A stretch of 64,000 nt of DNA, from the NCBI GenBank assembly GCA_002900995.3, contig CM035306.1, positions 930,001 to 994,000 of the forward strand, given 5' to 3'. The notes beneath the pieces are model-generated. The model saw only the letters and a list, made by a program, of their open reading frames with translations. It did no database searches and was not told where the DNA came from. Below are positions 11,763-23,671 of this stretch, one piece after another (within the stretch, counting starts at the first letter, position 1; every line of letters begins with the position of its first letter). Position numbers and translations under genes: made by a program. This DNA comes from Ganoderma boninense (taxonomy: Eukaryota > Basidiomycota > Agaricomycetes > Polyporales > Polyporaceae).

Positions 11763-13130
11763 AGATCCGATTTGCCCATTCTCTCATGTCCGCCTGCCCT
11801 CTATTCCAACGGTACTCAAATAGATGAAGTGTTTTATTCCTTCTCGATTCTCAATAGACCTACTTATCATCCTGCCATGGTTGTGTCGCGGCTGGTTCGT
11901 AAGCGTCTCCACATGGACGTTGACCTCCGCGGGTTTCAGCGTGATCAGCTCGAGATGGATCATGGCATTCCCTTTTCGTTCTGCTACCAGAGGCCGGGGG
12001 AGTACAGTTGGCCACAAGACGTGCTAGAAGGCGCTGTTTTCATTGTCCTGTCGGACCACTTACAGCTCGATCATGGTAGGTATCGGAGGAACACTCAGTC
12101 GGAACTACTATATATTTTCTGAATGACGTGATCGTCGCTGCATAGGGCTCTTTATCGGGAGTCTCAACGATGTGCTCGTCGGGATTCCCTTCCGTGAGGG
12201 TTCGGAGAGACATCGACGGTAACAGACTGCAGCTGGGTGTGATGAATGAATTACCGCGTGCTGCATCGATGTGGACCAGGCGATGACGAAGACATGTTTT
12301 CCCTCGGCGCGATTCCGACGTTAAGAAGCCCACAGCAAATAAATGGGTCTTCGAAACAATCTAAGACCCATAAAGCCCGACTTCGAGCCCTTGAGAAGTA
12401 GGCAGACAGATTAATCTAAGGCACATATGCTCACGATTGCGATCTTTTACATGTACGGTCGAGACATTTATGACACATGATGAAGGCTGGAGAAGAAGAA
12501 CTCGAGTTTACGAGAACTGGATAGTAGCGTGCTGCGCATTTAAGGAGAACTTCCTTTTATGCATGTCCCAGGTACTATGACGGACTATGGGCCGAACACA
12601 GAAAATCAGTTCTTCCTAGCGGACGGCCCAGAAGAACGGAGTGTGACATACTTAGTGGGGTATGCGAGCAATGGTGTCGAGGGCGCTCATGTTCAACGCG
12701 CAGTGGAACAGACGAGAGATGTATACGTACCGATAACGCGCCCCTTGAAGTTGTGATACCACTGAAGCGACCTTGGATGTATCAGTACACAGCTTGCCCG
12801 ACTAGCAACTGTGCTTTAAGAAGCTCTGCAGGTAAGCATTCGCGTAAGGATCCCAACAGCGTCGTTGTGCCACTATCGAAGCAAAGGACTGGACAAGGAC
12901 TTGCGTGACATACGAGGGAAATAAAGGAGATCGAGCAGGCCTCGTCTACCGCGAACAATACAGTTTCAACAAGGGAGACAACGCGGGCATGATATGTACT
13001 TACTGCTCAACCATCGTACAAGACACTCGATGCCCATCGAATAATGCTGAAGGAATGCTGTTCGATATCAAAGTCTCCAATGAGTCGCATTGGAATAGCT
13101 GCAAAACACGACAGGACGCACCACGTCACC
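11763..13130. other. Convergent intergenic region, no supported gene
   Basis: This lies between the ends of the DUF6593-like gene and PER1. Several 60-115 codon frames exist (for example 11772-12122 plus and 12040-12333 minus), but none shows a domain, splice-supported extension or typical codon use. Base composition is closer to even than in the genes. Confidence 0.45.
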
Positions 13131-14222
13131 CTATAGCCTCACCGGTCTCCATCCCTCGTGGCGGGCATCTTCAATAAGGAAGTCATACCAGAACACCGCA
13201 ATCGGGACCGTGGCCAGATGCCACAGGGAGTGTGCATCGATGGTTCCAGCCCACGGAGGGAAATCAAAAAGCTCCAGCCCTGTCGCAGCGGTCGTGAAGA
13301 GGGCAAACATTGCGGGCTTATACATGTGGCGAGGTCGATAGTTGGGTGGGAGTCCCGGATAATGATGTATGAGAGAGAGCGAAGATGGCAACGAGTACAA
13401 TATCCAAAAGAGATTATGCGCCATGCCGACAGCAAGGTTGAATATCATGTTGTATGTGTAATCAAAGCGGGGGAGAAGGCTAAGGTATGAGACATGTGCG
13501 AGAAAAGCGAGACAGCAGACCAGTGTCCACGCCACGTAGATGCCGGATCGTGACGAGGAGGGCGAACCGGCGGTGAGACGGTATCTCTCGGTGGGATAGA
13601 TGTGGAACAAGCGAATGACGGCGTAGTAGAGGCCGTAGAGGATGGCGAGAGCAGCAGAGAAGTAATCCAGCTTCTCGGTAATGGGGAGATCTACATACCG
13701 GATGTGGCTCTTCAGTTCTTACATTCTCTAAAGCCAAGTAAAGGGCCGACCTCTCGTGTGGAAGACCCAGGACCAGACCCAGGCGTTCATGCTGGCCAGC
13801 GCGAACATGGTGTAGTACTTCTTCATCGGATGGGCATCGGGGATCCTTGTCTGGATTTTGCGTGCGCCCCCCCAGTGTGCAAGGAAATTGAGAACAGAAA
13901 AGAGGACGGATGCGGGCTCCTGCATGCCGGCAAACCGCCAAAAGGGCCACTTTCCATAGTACTGGCGGACTGGCCACCCATGTTGTATCGCTTGATCAGT
14001 GATGAGGTGCATACACTGGTACTTGCAATCGTCGACACATGTCCACCGAGTGAGTCGGAGTGCGAGAGGTAGGGGTGGCGGGGATGAACTCTCGCATGTT
14101 CGAGTTTGGCACGCGGCGACGCAGCTTCTGAACTCGTCCGCTCGGTCTCCAGAGGATGTCAAGGCGGGAGGTACCAGAGTAAGACCGAGGAAGAAGTAAA
14201 GAGAAACACAGGTAAATTTCAT
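13131..14222 (-). CDS. PER1: PER1/PGAP3 GPI-anchor lipid-remodelling protein
   Basis: Role: ER multipass membrane protein needed to remove the unsaturated acyl chain from GPI anchors before remodelling. Seen: an N-terminal signal sequence (KFTCVSLYFFLGLTLVPPAL), a Cys-rich lumenal part (CVAACQTRTC, CVDDCKYQCMH), then about seven membrane segments. Conserved family marks include QYYGKWPFWRFAGMQEPASV, the active-site-like HTRDLPITEKLDYFSA, GMAHNLFW and SLWHLATVPIAVFWYDFL. One intron near 13690-13752 rebuilds HTRD across the join (GTCGGC donor, TGTAG acceptor). Length of about 340 residues is usual. It starts divergently from the histone deacetylase, sharing a 485-bp upstream region. Confidence 0.93.
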
Positions 14223-14707
14223 GACTCGTCGTCCTGCAAGGAGACGAGAGCTACGGAGAGGATGGCGAGGAGGACGTGGTGGACGGGGAGCAAGCGACGG
14301 GGGCGCTGGGGGAAAGGGCGGGGGGCATCCAAATGCGGGCGCTTACATAAGCAGCCCCCGCAAATGGCCGCCAAACTTCGAACTCGGTCACGCACGCACC
14401 TCTCCTCCCCATATCTCCCAACCGCACAAAAACCACAATCACTCCTCTATACCGCTCAAATTCTGAGCAAGGTCAGTGTACATTTGTTGAATTAATAGCA
14501 GAGACTGCTTTTATATTTTTACGATGCATTTAATCGTCGTTGCTAACAAAGCACCAACAGGGGAGCATCACAGCTACAACCACTTCTCTCAGCCTTTCAT
14601 TACACTGTCAGTACTCCTTTGAGATCTTCAATCGTTCAGGTAACCTGTTGTGAACACTCTGGTTTTGCTATTAGTTATAGCCCTGCCTGCACAACGTAGC
14701 ATTAGGC
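14223..14707. promoter_or_regulatory. Divergent promoter region of PER1 and the histone deacetylase
   Basis: The 485 bp between two oppositely directed start codons hold no supported exon. The region has a GC-rich half next to PER1 and an AT-richer half next to the deacetylase; no specific site was recognised. Confidence 0.45.
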
Positions 14708-16735
14708 ATGGTTCGCTCGTCCCAGGCAACCTCCCTTACCTTCTCCGCCTCGCCATATTTTGACGACAGAGGCCCTCATGGAACAGCAGAGCCTATAACA
14801 GAACGAGTTAATGTATGATTGACCGAAGATTCCAATCAGTACATTGTTACTGACCTCCATAATCTACAGCCACATTCTCGTCCAATCGTGTCATACTACT
14901 TTCCAAAAGGCGTCGGCGCCCAGCACTATGGGGTATGAAAAAGTCTATATCTGAATCGAGCAGCTGATTGAAATGTCCTCTCCTGACATTAGGAACACCA
15001 TCCAATGAAACCACATCGGCTTACCTTGACCAACGCTCTCGTGTTGGGATACGGTTTGGATAAACAGATACATAATATCTACTGTCCAAGACCTGCCACG
15101 CAAGCGGAGCTCGAAGCATATCATGAACATGATTACATCGACTTTCTATCCAAGTACGTTCAGAGCTGTAGTTACGGACAGCGACTTACCCCCAGGCGCA
15201 GAGTCACGCCTCACAACCAATCCGAGATGAAGTCGATGATTGACAGATTCAACTGTGTCGAGGACTGTCCGATATTCGCTGACATGTTCGACTTCTGCAA
15301 AATGTACGCCGGGGCTTCTCTAGCTGCCGCGCGGAAGCTCTGTGCTGGAACTACCGATATTGCTATCAACTGGAGCGGCGGTCTCCATCATGCCAAGAAG
15401 GCAGAAGCTAGCGGCTTCTGTTACGTTAATGACATCGTTCTTGCGATTCTCGAGCTACTTCGGTAAGGACATATTGCATCATTCCCCGAACTAGACTCGC
15501 TGAATGCCTTCCCGCTTTCAATAATATAGGTACCACCCACGAGTCCTGTACATTGACATCGATATCCACCACGGAGATGGCGTCGAGTTTGCCTTCTACC
15601 ACACGGACCGTGTCATGACGGTTTCTTTCCACAAGTACACAGGCGATTTCTTCCCCGGTACTGGAAAGCTGGATGACAACGGGACCGGTCTCGGGAAGCA
15701 TTTCACGCTCAACGTCCCCCTCAAAGACGGCATCGACGACGACATGTACCTCACCATCTTCAAGACCGTCATCGACGACACCGTCACCGCCTTCCGTCCG
15801 ACCGCCATCGTGCTCCAATGTGGCGCAGACTCGCTCGGGTGCGACCGTCTCGGCGCGTTCAACCTCTCCATCGCCGCGCACGGCGAGTGCGTCAACTTCG
15901 TGCGCAAGTTCAACGTCCCGCTGCTCGTCCTCGGCGGTGGCGGGTACACGATCAAGAACGTCTCGCGCTGCTGGACGTACGAGACGTCCGTGCTCGTCGG
16001 CGCGGCGATCCCGGACGAGCTCCCCTCGACCATCTACGACTCCTTCTTCCGCGAGACCAAGTGGAAGCTCCACCCGCCGCTCACCGGCCGCGTCGAGAAC
16101 CAGAACACCGCCTCGTCCCTCCAGCGCATCACCGTCGCCGTCCGCAACAAGCTCCGCTACCTCCAGGGCGCGCCCAGCGTCCAGATGCAGGAGATCCCGC
16201 CCGACCTCGGCGCCTGGCTCCAGGACGAGGAGCGCTCCCGCGACGAGAGGGACGAGGAGATGGGCACCGGGCGCGCGGGCGAGGGCCGCGAGGACCGCTC
16301 CGTCGCGCGGAACGAGTTCTTCGACGGCGACAAGGACAACGACGGCGCGGCGACGGAGGGAGAGGAGTCTCCGCCGCCTTCCGCCTCTGTGTCGGGGTCG
16401 GCACGGAATCGTGGCACTGCGAGCGGGAGGAGGGCCCGTGGAGGGAGCGGGGACGCGGTCGTGGCCGCGGGAGGCCGAGCACGAGTGCGGCTGCGCCCGA
16501 GTCGACTAACGGAGACGAAGATTCTTCTAGCTCTGACGAGCCGAGCCCTCCTCGCCCCAGAGGGAGAGGCCGGGGGCGGGGAAGGGGGCGGGGTCGCGGG
16601 AGGACTACTAAGGGGACGGCTGCAACCGCCGAGAAGGAGGACAAGGACGATGATAAAGAAGACCGGGATACGGAGGGGACGCCTGCGCCCGACGATGCGA
16701 GCATGGACGTTGACCACGAGACGCCCGACGTTTGA
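14708..16735 (+). CDS. HOS2: Class I histone deacetylase, HOS2/HDAC3 type
   Basis: Role: Zn-dependent removal of acetyl groups from histone tails; HOS2-type enzymes act in SET3-like complexes. Seen: [44 protein letters not shown], the active-site run [36 protein letters not shown] with the Zn ligands, [27 protein letters not shown] and [18 protein letters not shown]. Short introns separate the first exons (AAT/PHSR, HYG/EHHP, LSK/RRVTP, LLR/YHPR). The catalytic domain is complete and all catalytic residues are present. Odd: near 16390-16450 the frame must change, from an acidic linker to an Arg-Gly-rich and acidic tail (RGRGRG repeats, then [10 protein letters not shown] and a terminal [10 protein letters not shown]). 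This may be an intron or a one-base error. Without the change the frame would run on to 16883. Confidence 0.9.
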
Positions 16736-17273
16736 GCGAAAACAAACGAAGGGGCCTGTATATGTGCAGGTACATAGTTGTTCATCTGCTTTGGTATATT
16801 GCTCTGCTGTTACGATCGGGTACGTGTCTTATGCATCCGAGGTGCATGTGGCTTGTTCAACTTACCGATATGCGTCCTTTTAGGACTGGATGTTCTGGTA
16901 TTTTATTCTCTTGAGACTTCTGTAATAATTATTGAGGTTACGACCGGGTATAAATTACCTGCCTGCTCGACGACCGATTGCGTGAGTGCACAGCGGAGCC
17001 ATATCAGCCGACAAGTTGCTCGCAAGCTGCCAGTGGGCGCGAACATGGCGCGAACACATAAATGCTCGCCGTAGCGCCCAACACACGACGAGCGCTTCGG
17101 GGCAAGCTCCTGCTCGGGCGTCAGCTTCGTGGGCATTCGGGCACAACTGTAATGATGTCGGTCCAAGAAATCTGAAGGGGATAAATTATGCCAAAGTATT
17201 AAAACTGTGGACGCGCGTGTGGTATACTGCAGAGCAACGAGGGTAACGGCAGGGAACGCAAGGGTAAGAGCGA
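16736..17273. other. Convergent 3' intergenic region
   Basis: Between the ends of the deacetylase and the Mg transporter. AT-richer near 16780-16960; no coding exon was supported. Confidence 0.45.
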
Positions 17274-19255
17274 TTATACGCCCTGGGGCCTATGCTGGAT
17301 AGCCACCTTGACGCCTAGCAACGAGGCGATTTCATAACAAGCAACCAGTAGCAGCTGGCCTACAAGATCGGTGAGGGCAGACTGGCAAGGCAGGGCGTAC
17401 ATGTCTGGATCTAGATGCCACTTCCAAAGGAATGTAGTCGTGAGTTGGGCAACGGCGAGGGAGATAGTGATCTGGCGAGGAGACGTCAGCTAGGCATCTC
17501 CCTGGAGAAAGGCTCGGACAGCACGTACGGCGACGAGGAAGAACATCACTTTGAGCACTACGAAGAGGAACGGGAGATGTATCCAGCCAAAGCCAATCAC
17601 ACAACCAAGGAAGATGATCTCGACAGGTATGCTGACAAGGATGAGGGTGAGCATGACGAGGCGAGGTTTGGGGTAGTGTTTCTCTTGGAGGTTCGTAACT
17701 GAAGCCATTGCGGAGGACATCTTCGTGGTTGTGGCGTGAAGAGCAGTCGAAAGACGTGACACGAAGATCGCACTGACTCCTCCGGGCAAACCTGTAGAAA
17801 ATAAGCGCCAACTCGCAGGACGAAGCGTCGGACGGGACGCACCGGCAATGACTACTGCCAGGAGGGCAAAGCCAGTGTATCGCTCCACAAAGGAGTCAAG
17901 TACGATACCAGTCCCGGTGCTAATGGCCATGGCCAGGAAGAGAGGTGACCAGCCCTCCTTAAGGAGATGTCGCACATGAGGGTTCCGGTTCGTAACGATG
18001 GTCCACCCAACTGCCGCAACAGTGAGAGTAATCACAAGGATGAGCGGAATGGGAGTTTCTAGAATGCCAAGGTGGGCTTCGGAAATAAGGCCCAGCAACG
18101 AGAGAGTGACGAGGTCTCCCAGGCATGCAGCTATCGGTGGCGCAATGTTGTCTGAAACAGGAGTCACGTCAACCCAGGAGCATGGCGCAGGGAGAAATGC
18201 ATGGGCATACCGGGATCGAGACCGAACCGCCGGCACATAACGACTAGTCCGCACATGAACGAGCCAAGGAGCACGCTTGATAGACAAGCCGCACACATCG
18301 CGGATGAAGCAACCATGATGAACCTGGCGATGATCGATTGCATAAACGTGATTTACGGTAGCACAGAAAAGATAGCGCTTACTCCGCAGAACCTGAAGGT
18401 TTTGGCGGGAGGGTAGGGCGGTGAGGTTTCTTGTGCACGGCACGAGTGATTATTTGTTGGATGATGTCGCGCTTCACGGGGACAGCAGCACTTTCGAAGT
18501 TGGGAGGGTTTGGAATGATCTTGCTCATGGCGAATGCAACGATGGCGGCAAAGAAAGAGACAACGGTAGCCTGGACTTGGAGCAGGGTAAGATTGCCAAG
18601 GATGATGGATCGGCGCTTCTCGGGGATGTCGAGGTCACCCATGTTGGCAGCGGTACCCAGACGTGCGGACAGGTTCATCTCGAGGTTTCCTTTCAAGTTG
18701 AGAACAACGGGGATGAGCATAATCAACTCGTCTATTCGAATCATAGCTTTCCAATGCTATGTTTGACCATGGTAAGTCGTTGCGGCCAGCTGGAAGACGC
18801 AGACTCGACGGGGCTCACCGAAACAGATTCTAGAATCTCTCCAGTGAACAGTAGCCCAACGGTGGTCAGGAGTAATGTGGGTGCCGTCTACCACGTATTC
18901 CAATAAATGCGTGAAGACTGCCTGAAAGACATTGGCCACGTACCTCGAGCACAATCCGCTTAACCTGACTGAGAGTGTCCGTTGGATGCTCCTCTGTCCG
19001 CTCTCGCCCCCGGGATCGCGAACGTGACCCAAGCAGAGCCTGGTCGCCGCTGTCCTCGACGTCCGAATCCTCATCTGAGTCGTTTCCGTCGGAGCCGTAG
19101 TGCGCGGGTCCATATGTGCCTTGCCGAGCAGGGGTGACCGGGATTTCGTCGAGGCTCGACATTTCAATGGAGTCTGAGCTGAATTCGAACTTGTCCCCGC
19201 GCGACTCCTTGTCGGCGTCGAACAAGAGAGTCTGCCTCGATTCTGAGTGCGCCAT
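17274..19255 (-). CDS. SLC41/MgtE-type divalent cation (Mg2+) transporter
   Basis: Role by family: membrane carrier or channel-like protein moving Mg2+ and related cations. Seen: an acidic, Ser-rich cytosolic N-terminus (MAHSESRQTLLFDADKE, a DSDEDSDVEDSGD stretch), then two MgtE-like membrane halves. The first has TLLLTTVGLLFTGEILESVS and the signature LKGNLEMNLSARLGTAANMG. The second has PPIAACLGDLVTLSLLGLIS, matching the G-D-x-x-T-L mark. A downstream exon (17274-17471) is joined through a perfect GTACGT donor at 17528 and supplies the last segment with SALTDLVGQLLLVACYE. Without this splice the protein would end at 17490 and lose its last helix. The ATG at 19255 is preferred over an upstream in-frame one because the conserved acidic head begins there. 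Confidence 0.88.
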
Positions 19256-19584
19256 GGACACGAGGCTGCCGGACAGACGAGGTATGTTTTCGTGAGATGG
19301 GGGAAAGAACGTCGGCGTGTACTCCAGTCTCCGGCGAAGGCAAGGCACCGCAATACGCACGCATGGGAAACTCCTTCCTGATCCGTCGTCCACTCTAACA
19401 GACGCCTGCAGGCTGAGCATGGGCGTCTGCACACTTGGATCTGCTCGCGACGGTGCCCATCCACCACCCTCCTCAACCTCCTCTCGGGCTCCTTCATCTC
19501 GCCGCAGCTGTCTGGCCTGGCCCGCGGCTGCTCGGGGACGTCGCTTACGCCCGATTTTACCGGTCTGGAGACCCCAACTACGTC
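19256..19584. promoter_or_regulatory. Divergent promoter of the Mg transporter and ADA3/NGG1
   Basis: 329 bp between oppositely directed starts. An open frame begins at 19435 in phase with Ada3 and would add 50 residues, but these have no conserved look, so I treat the stretch as promoter and 5' leader. Confidence 0.45.
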
Positions 19585-22182
19585 ATGTCGTCTGCAGTCT
19601 CCTCATACGCCGACCTTCCTGCAATCCGCTCGGCTCTCTTCAATAATCCTCCCGACACGGTCCCACCCACCGATGAACTCGAAATCCTCCATGCCGAGCT
19701 CTCCGCGTACAAGCTCAAGAGCCTGGAACTCGCCAAGAAGGCGGGAGATGACATCCGGACAATAGAGGAGTCCATGCGGCGCCTCAAGGAGAAGGAGAAG
19801 GGCAAAGCCAAGGCGATTCAGAAGGCAGAGAGGGAGCGTGCTTGTGCGTGCACTCATATACATTTATCGCGCGCGTTCTGACCGTCTCTGTTCTGTTGTA
19901 TATCGTGTTCGCCGGGTGCTCTCCGCCTCGCGCGTTCAATTAACCACTCATGTCCTCCTCGCGCCACTTCATATATGCGTGTACCCTACATGTTGCCACT
20001 CTGTGGCGCCTTATGCTCGCATTCGCGCTCCCTGCCTCGTTTGGACGCGTTCGCGGTTGTGGTATGTCCATCATCCCACGGTCTTACTCCCCGCTCGGCC
20101 GGTATCCCTCCTCCCTCCTTCTCTCTGGCAACCTGATTATACTGGAAAACAACGCCACCTCTTACTGTCTTTTTATGCAACCATGACGGTTTATTCTGAC
20201 CGCTATCTATGGGACGACATCTTTGCGACACTCGGCGTGGCTTGCCACTGTTTCCCCACTAATCACCTATGATTCTCTTGCTGTTGCCGCTCTCATCCAC
20301 TTTCCAAACCACTTATGTGCAGCGGTCACGCCGTCCATAAATGGCGACGAGAGCAGGGCGTCAGCCCAGCCACTATCCCAACCTCTAAGAACCCGCCCTT
20401 CCTCCGTTCCCGTACCTCCGATGCCTACCCCACAACCATCCCGTCCCAGCCTCGCGGAGGAGCTGAAGAAGAACAAGAAGAAGAAGCGGAAGCGCGAGGA
20501 CTCGAGTGACCTCGAACCAGGTACGTTAGCCGCAGTCAGTCCTGCATGTATGCAATGCCAAACGGCCTACAGAGCCTCCGAAGACGCGGAAACCGTCGCC
20601 ACTCCCGGCGCATACACACCCACATCCTCCTGCGCCACAGAAGCCTAACAAATACCCCTCCACTTCCTTAGCATTCTCCAAGGTGAATTCTTCCACTCTC
20701 ACCCACCGAGACCGCTTTTAAACGCGTGTGTCATGTCAGCCTTCAAATGCACCCGCTTTCGATCTTCCGACGTCGGTACCGTTGCTGCCACCGCGTCCAC
20801 CAGTGGCACCCCGACCAGTGGCTGGACCGAGTAAGCCGACAGAGGTGACGGAAGACTTCAGCAAGAGCAAGCAGCCTAGCCAAGTGCAAGTCAACACGTT
20901 CTATACCAGCATAGAGACGTGGCTACGACCTATCAAGGAGGAGGACGTCGGGTTCCTGCAGTACACCGCTGATGATGTCGAGCCGTTCATCATGCCGAAG
21001 CTAGGACGACATTACTCCGCGCTCTGGGAAGAGGAGGATACCGCACAGTATGGCGGTCCACTACCGGGCACTGCGGCAATGCGCGCAAGCTCACATGCCA
21101 GCCCACCGAGTGTACTACCCAAGTGGGAGCCTTCGACACTGGCGGAGCCGGACCTGCTGACGGAGGAGCGTGGACACGGGCCTCTGACGGAACGGGTAGT
21201 GAGTGCGCTCATCCCCATGCATGACGCGACGGAGTGGAAGGGTGTGAAGGCGGCGGAGGAGGCGATGGAGGGCCGACCGGGTACCAACGGCGCAGCGGCT
21301 GCAGCAGCGCGCGACAAGCTGAACGTGGCGGACCTGGAGGAGCGGATGAAGGTGGTGATGAGGCATCACGGCCTGCTGGAGGACATCGTAAGCTGCTTTA
21401 CTTATTTCTTCCCCTGCAGTCCATTTAATGTGCGCTGCCCTAACAGCCGGACTACTCGGAAGCGGTCGATGACCCAATCGCCACTGCCCTGCGCCACGCA
21501 CAGCGGGAACTGCGGACCGTCCTCGCCACCAACAAGGTACGGCGAGCACGCCTCGCGGCCATTGCTGAGGACCGACTGGCGTACCAGGAGTATGTCGACG
21601 GACGAGACGCGATCGACAAGAACATCCAGACGCTGTATGGAAAGCTGCAGAAGAAGGATGGCCCAAAGGTGAACAAGAAGAAGAAGCAGAAGGGCGACCC
21701 ACCGCCAGGCATGAACGGTACCTCGGGACTCACCGGCATGGCCGCGCTCCCTCCATGTCCAGCCGCGCTAGGTCTGAGCCCGGACGAGCACAACCAGTTG
21801 CAAATACCGGGACAGCTTTCTGACCTGGTGCGAACGCGGCGGAACTGGGTGGACATAGTCGGTGGCGTCTTTGAGGACAAGGAGCGCGTACAGCCTGGGC
21901 GAATAGTCGGCTTTCCTGCGGAGAGCGTGTATGAGGGGATCGACGACGATGTCCGGGTGGAGTTGGAGCGCATATCCTCGAAGGTTGCGAAGCTCTGCCG
22001 CGAGCGTACGGCCCACGTCGACCATCAATGGCCACCACGGACATGGGCACGGTCACGGGCACGGTCATGGCCATGGCCATGGACATAGCCGTTCACATGG
22101 GCGGGCAAACGGGTTTGACTCACGGACAGCTGCGAGCTCGAAGGGCAAAGGTCGAGCGGCGGACGAGATGGACCTTGGCTAG
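19585..22182 (+). CDS. NGG1: SAGA/ADA complex subunit Ada3 (Ngg1)
   Basis: Role: links the Gcn5 acetyltransferase to the ADA/SAGA coactivator complexes. Seen: MSSAVSSYADLPAIRSALFN, a coiled coil (LEILHAELSAYKLKSLELAKK ... EESMRRLKEKEKGK), a basic stretch (KKNKKKKRKRED), a Pro-rich linker, then the conserved part: VNTFYTSIETWLRPIKEEDV, FIMPKLGRHYSALW, GPLTERVVSALIP, PDYSEAVDDPIATALR, AYQEYVDGRDAIDKNIQTLY, and the Ada3 C-terminus (GLSPDEHNQLQIPGQL, VESV-like FPAESVYEGIDDDV). The intron at about 21389-21447 is clear (IV/PDY). The first intron is long, roughly 19840-20330. Odd: after KLCRERTA the tail can end at 22088 in the main frame. Alternatively it continues in another frame through a Gly-His repeat to 22182. 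I annotate the longer span but cannot decide. Confidence 0.87.
22029..22088 (+). repeat. GGN-CAY hexamer repeat (Gly-His tract) near the Ada3 stop
   Basis: About ten tandem GG(C/A/T/G)CA(C/T) units lie here. Read in the frame that reaches 22182 they encode alternating Gly and His; in the main Ada3 frame they encode Trp/Pro/Arg. Slippage in this tract could change the frame of the C-terminus. Confidence 0.85.
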
Positions 22183-22696
22183 CGTCTTCGCTTGATTGTC
22201 TCCTGCGCACCGTGCTTTGTGCTTATTGCTATTATTCCTATGCCCTTGGATCACGACCACCGGGATTTACCCCGACCCCCAGCACACACACCCACCCCTC
22301 ACACTCACACTCGCACTTGTACATAATCGCACACATCCGTACTATAGTCACCACCCACGCCTTGGCCAGCTTATGACCACCTCACACTGTGCTCTTACGT
22401 TTACCTCTGCCACTGCTGTTGCCGTTGCCATTTGCCTTGCCGTTAGTCAGTAGCCAGCGTCGATGCTGTCGCTGCATGCATGTACTCCATCTGATGATAT
22501 GCACTCGTGTTCTGGATTCGCGAGCGGAACGGTGTGCGATGTATGTAGTGTACTCTTGGCAAGGGTGGAATCCGGCTACACAGTATGCAATGTGTTGGGG
22601 ACCAGTCATCACGCGTCATCGATCGTCCCCGGGCCAGTACCGACAGCGCATGAGGCGCAGCAGATAACAGAAGACAGCAGGGGCAAGAAGCATACG
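22183..22696. other. Convergent 3' intergenic region
   Basis: Between the ends of ADA3 and RPA34. Plus-strand ACAC/CACC-rich and pyrimidine-rich low-complexity sequence (about 22280-22450); no gene was seen. Confidence 0.5.
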
Positions 22697-23671
22697 CTAT
22701 GGCGCAGTCTTCGCCTTCTTCGTCTTCTTCGGCGACCCCGCGTCTCCCTTCCGCTTCTTCTTGGTCCCCTCCGCGGCAGCAGCCGTCTTGCTTGATCTCG
22801 ACGGCTTGCTCGGGGTCTGGGTGGCTGGTGCCAAGTCCACGTCCATCTCTGCGGCGTCCTCGATCGGCGCGAGGGACCCTAGCGGCGCGAATCGGTGCTT
22901 GAGCAGCTCTGGGGGATGTCTCGGTCGCGGCGGGTTTTGGTGCACGACGGGGGAGGACTCGGGCGACGACGCGGGGGGTGTGGGGAGCGTGGGGCGCGCG
23001 GAGATCACAAGGCGACGGGAGATCGCGTGCGGGGCTGCAGTGCATTCGATCGCGAGAGACGTCAGACGCAGAGCGACGCGGGACAGCAGCAGTAGTGGGA
23101 GGGACGCACCTTGGTAGAGCTTTCCATTCTTCTTGCGGCGGGGGAGGAGACACGAGACGGCACGGAGCTCGTCTCCGCCGACGGCCTGTGCGTCGCCGTC
23201 GCCGTTGTCGTCCCCGAGACTCCACACGTCGTACGATGTGCTCTTCCTGTCGACGCTTCCTATTCGCGCGGTCTTGGAGGAAGAGGGGGCCTCTATACTG
23301 ACGTTTTCGAGGTGCTTGGGTTTGAGCTTCGTGGGGAAGTACGGACGGAGCACGGTCAGCGTGACACGAAGGGAAGTCGGAGAGCAGGGACTCACTCCAT
23401 CTGGTACCCGGACCACCCAGAGCTCCAGATTATCATCGTTGTTGATGGCGTCCCAGTCGAACTCCGACTCTTCCGCGCTGTGCTTCATGAGGACGTAACC
23501 TTCTGGAGGCTTGTAGGCAAGGCTCGCGTCCTCTTCATTTTGACCGTGCTTCTCCGGCTCTGCTGCAGGGTGCGCGTGTTTGCTCTTCTTGGTCTTATTT
23601 TTCGATTTCTTTGCCTTTGCGGAGACTATCGCGGGCTCGGGAGAGGAGGAGGATGCGCGGGAGGAACTCAT
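22697..23671 (-). CDS. RPA34: RNA polymerase I subunit RPA34 (A34.5-like)
   Basis: Role: with RPA49 it forms a TFIIF-like module of RNA polymerase I, working in the nucleolus on rDNA. Seen: MSSSRASSSSPEP, a basic Ser/Lys head, YKPPEGYVLMKH, FDWDAINNDDNLELWVVRVP, LKPKHLENVSIEAP, TSYDVWSLGDD, then LPRRKKNGKLYQ. A Pro-rich region follows (PPELLKHRFAPLGSL) and the protein ends in a long Lys/Ser tail (TKKKRKGDAGSPKKTKKAK). Two introns have good ends: GTGAGT...AAG after RVPDG and GTGCGT...GCAG after KLYQ. The Pro-Pro-x-Gly turn and W-rich beta segment followed by a basic tail match the A34 family. Sequence conservation in this family is low, so the name is probable and not certain. Divergent from MCP1 with 262 bp between starts. 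Confidence 0.75.
   Translation of the reverse strand: MSSSRASSSSPEPAIVSAKAKKSKNKTKKSKHAHPAAEPEKHGQNEEDASLAYKPPEGYVLMKHSAEESEFDWDAINNDDNLELWVVRVPDGVSPCSPTSLRVTLTVLRPYFPTKLKPKHLENVSIEAPSSSKTARIGSVDRKSTSYDVWSLGDDNGDGDAQAVGGDELRAVSCLLPRRKKNGKLYQGASLPLLLLSRVALRLTSLAIECTAAPHAISRRLVISARPTLPTPPASSPESSPVVHQNPPRPRHPPELLKHRFAPLGSLAPIEDAAEMDVDLAPATQTPSKPSRSSKTAAAAEGTKKKRKGDAGSPKKTKKAKTAP

Noticed and set aside
15426..16785. Minus-strand and third-frame long open frames over the deacetylase
   Set aside because: Complement and frame shadows of conserved HDAC coding sequence, except the tail frame discussed above.
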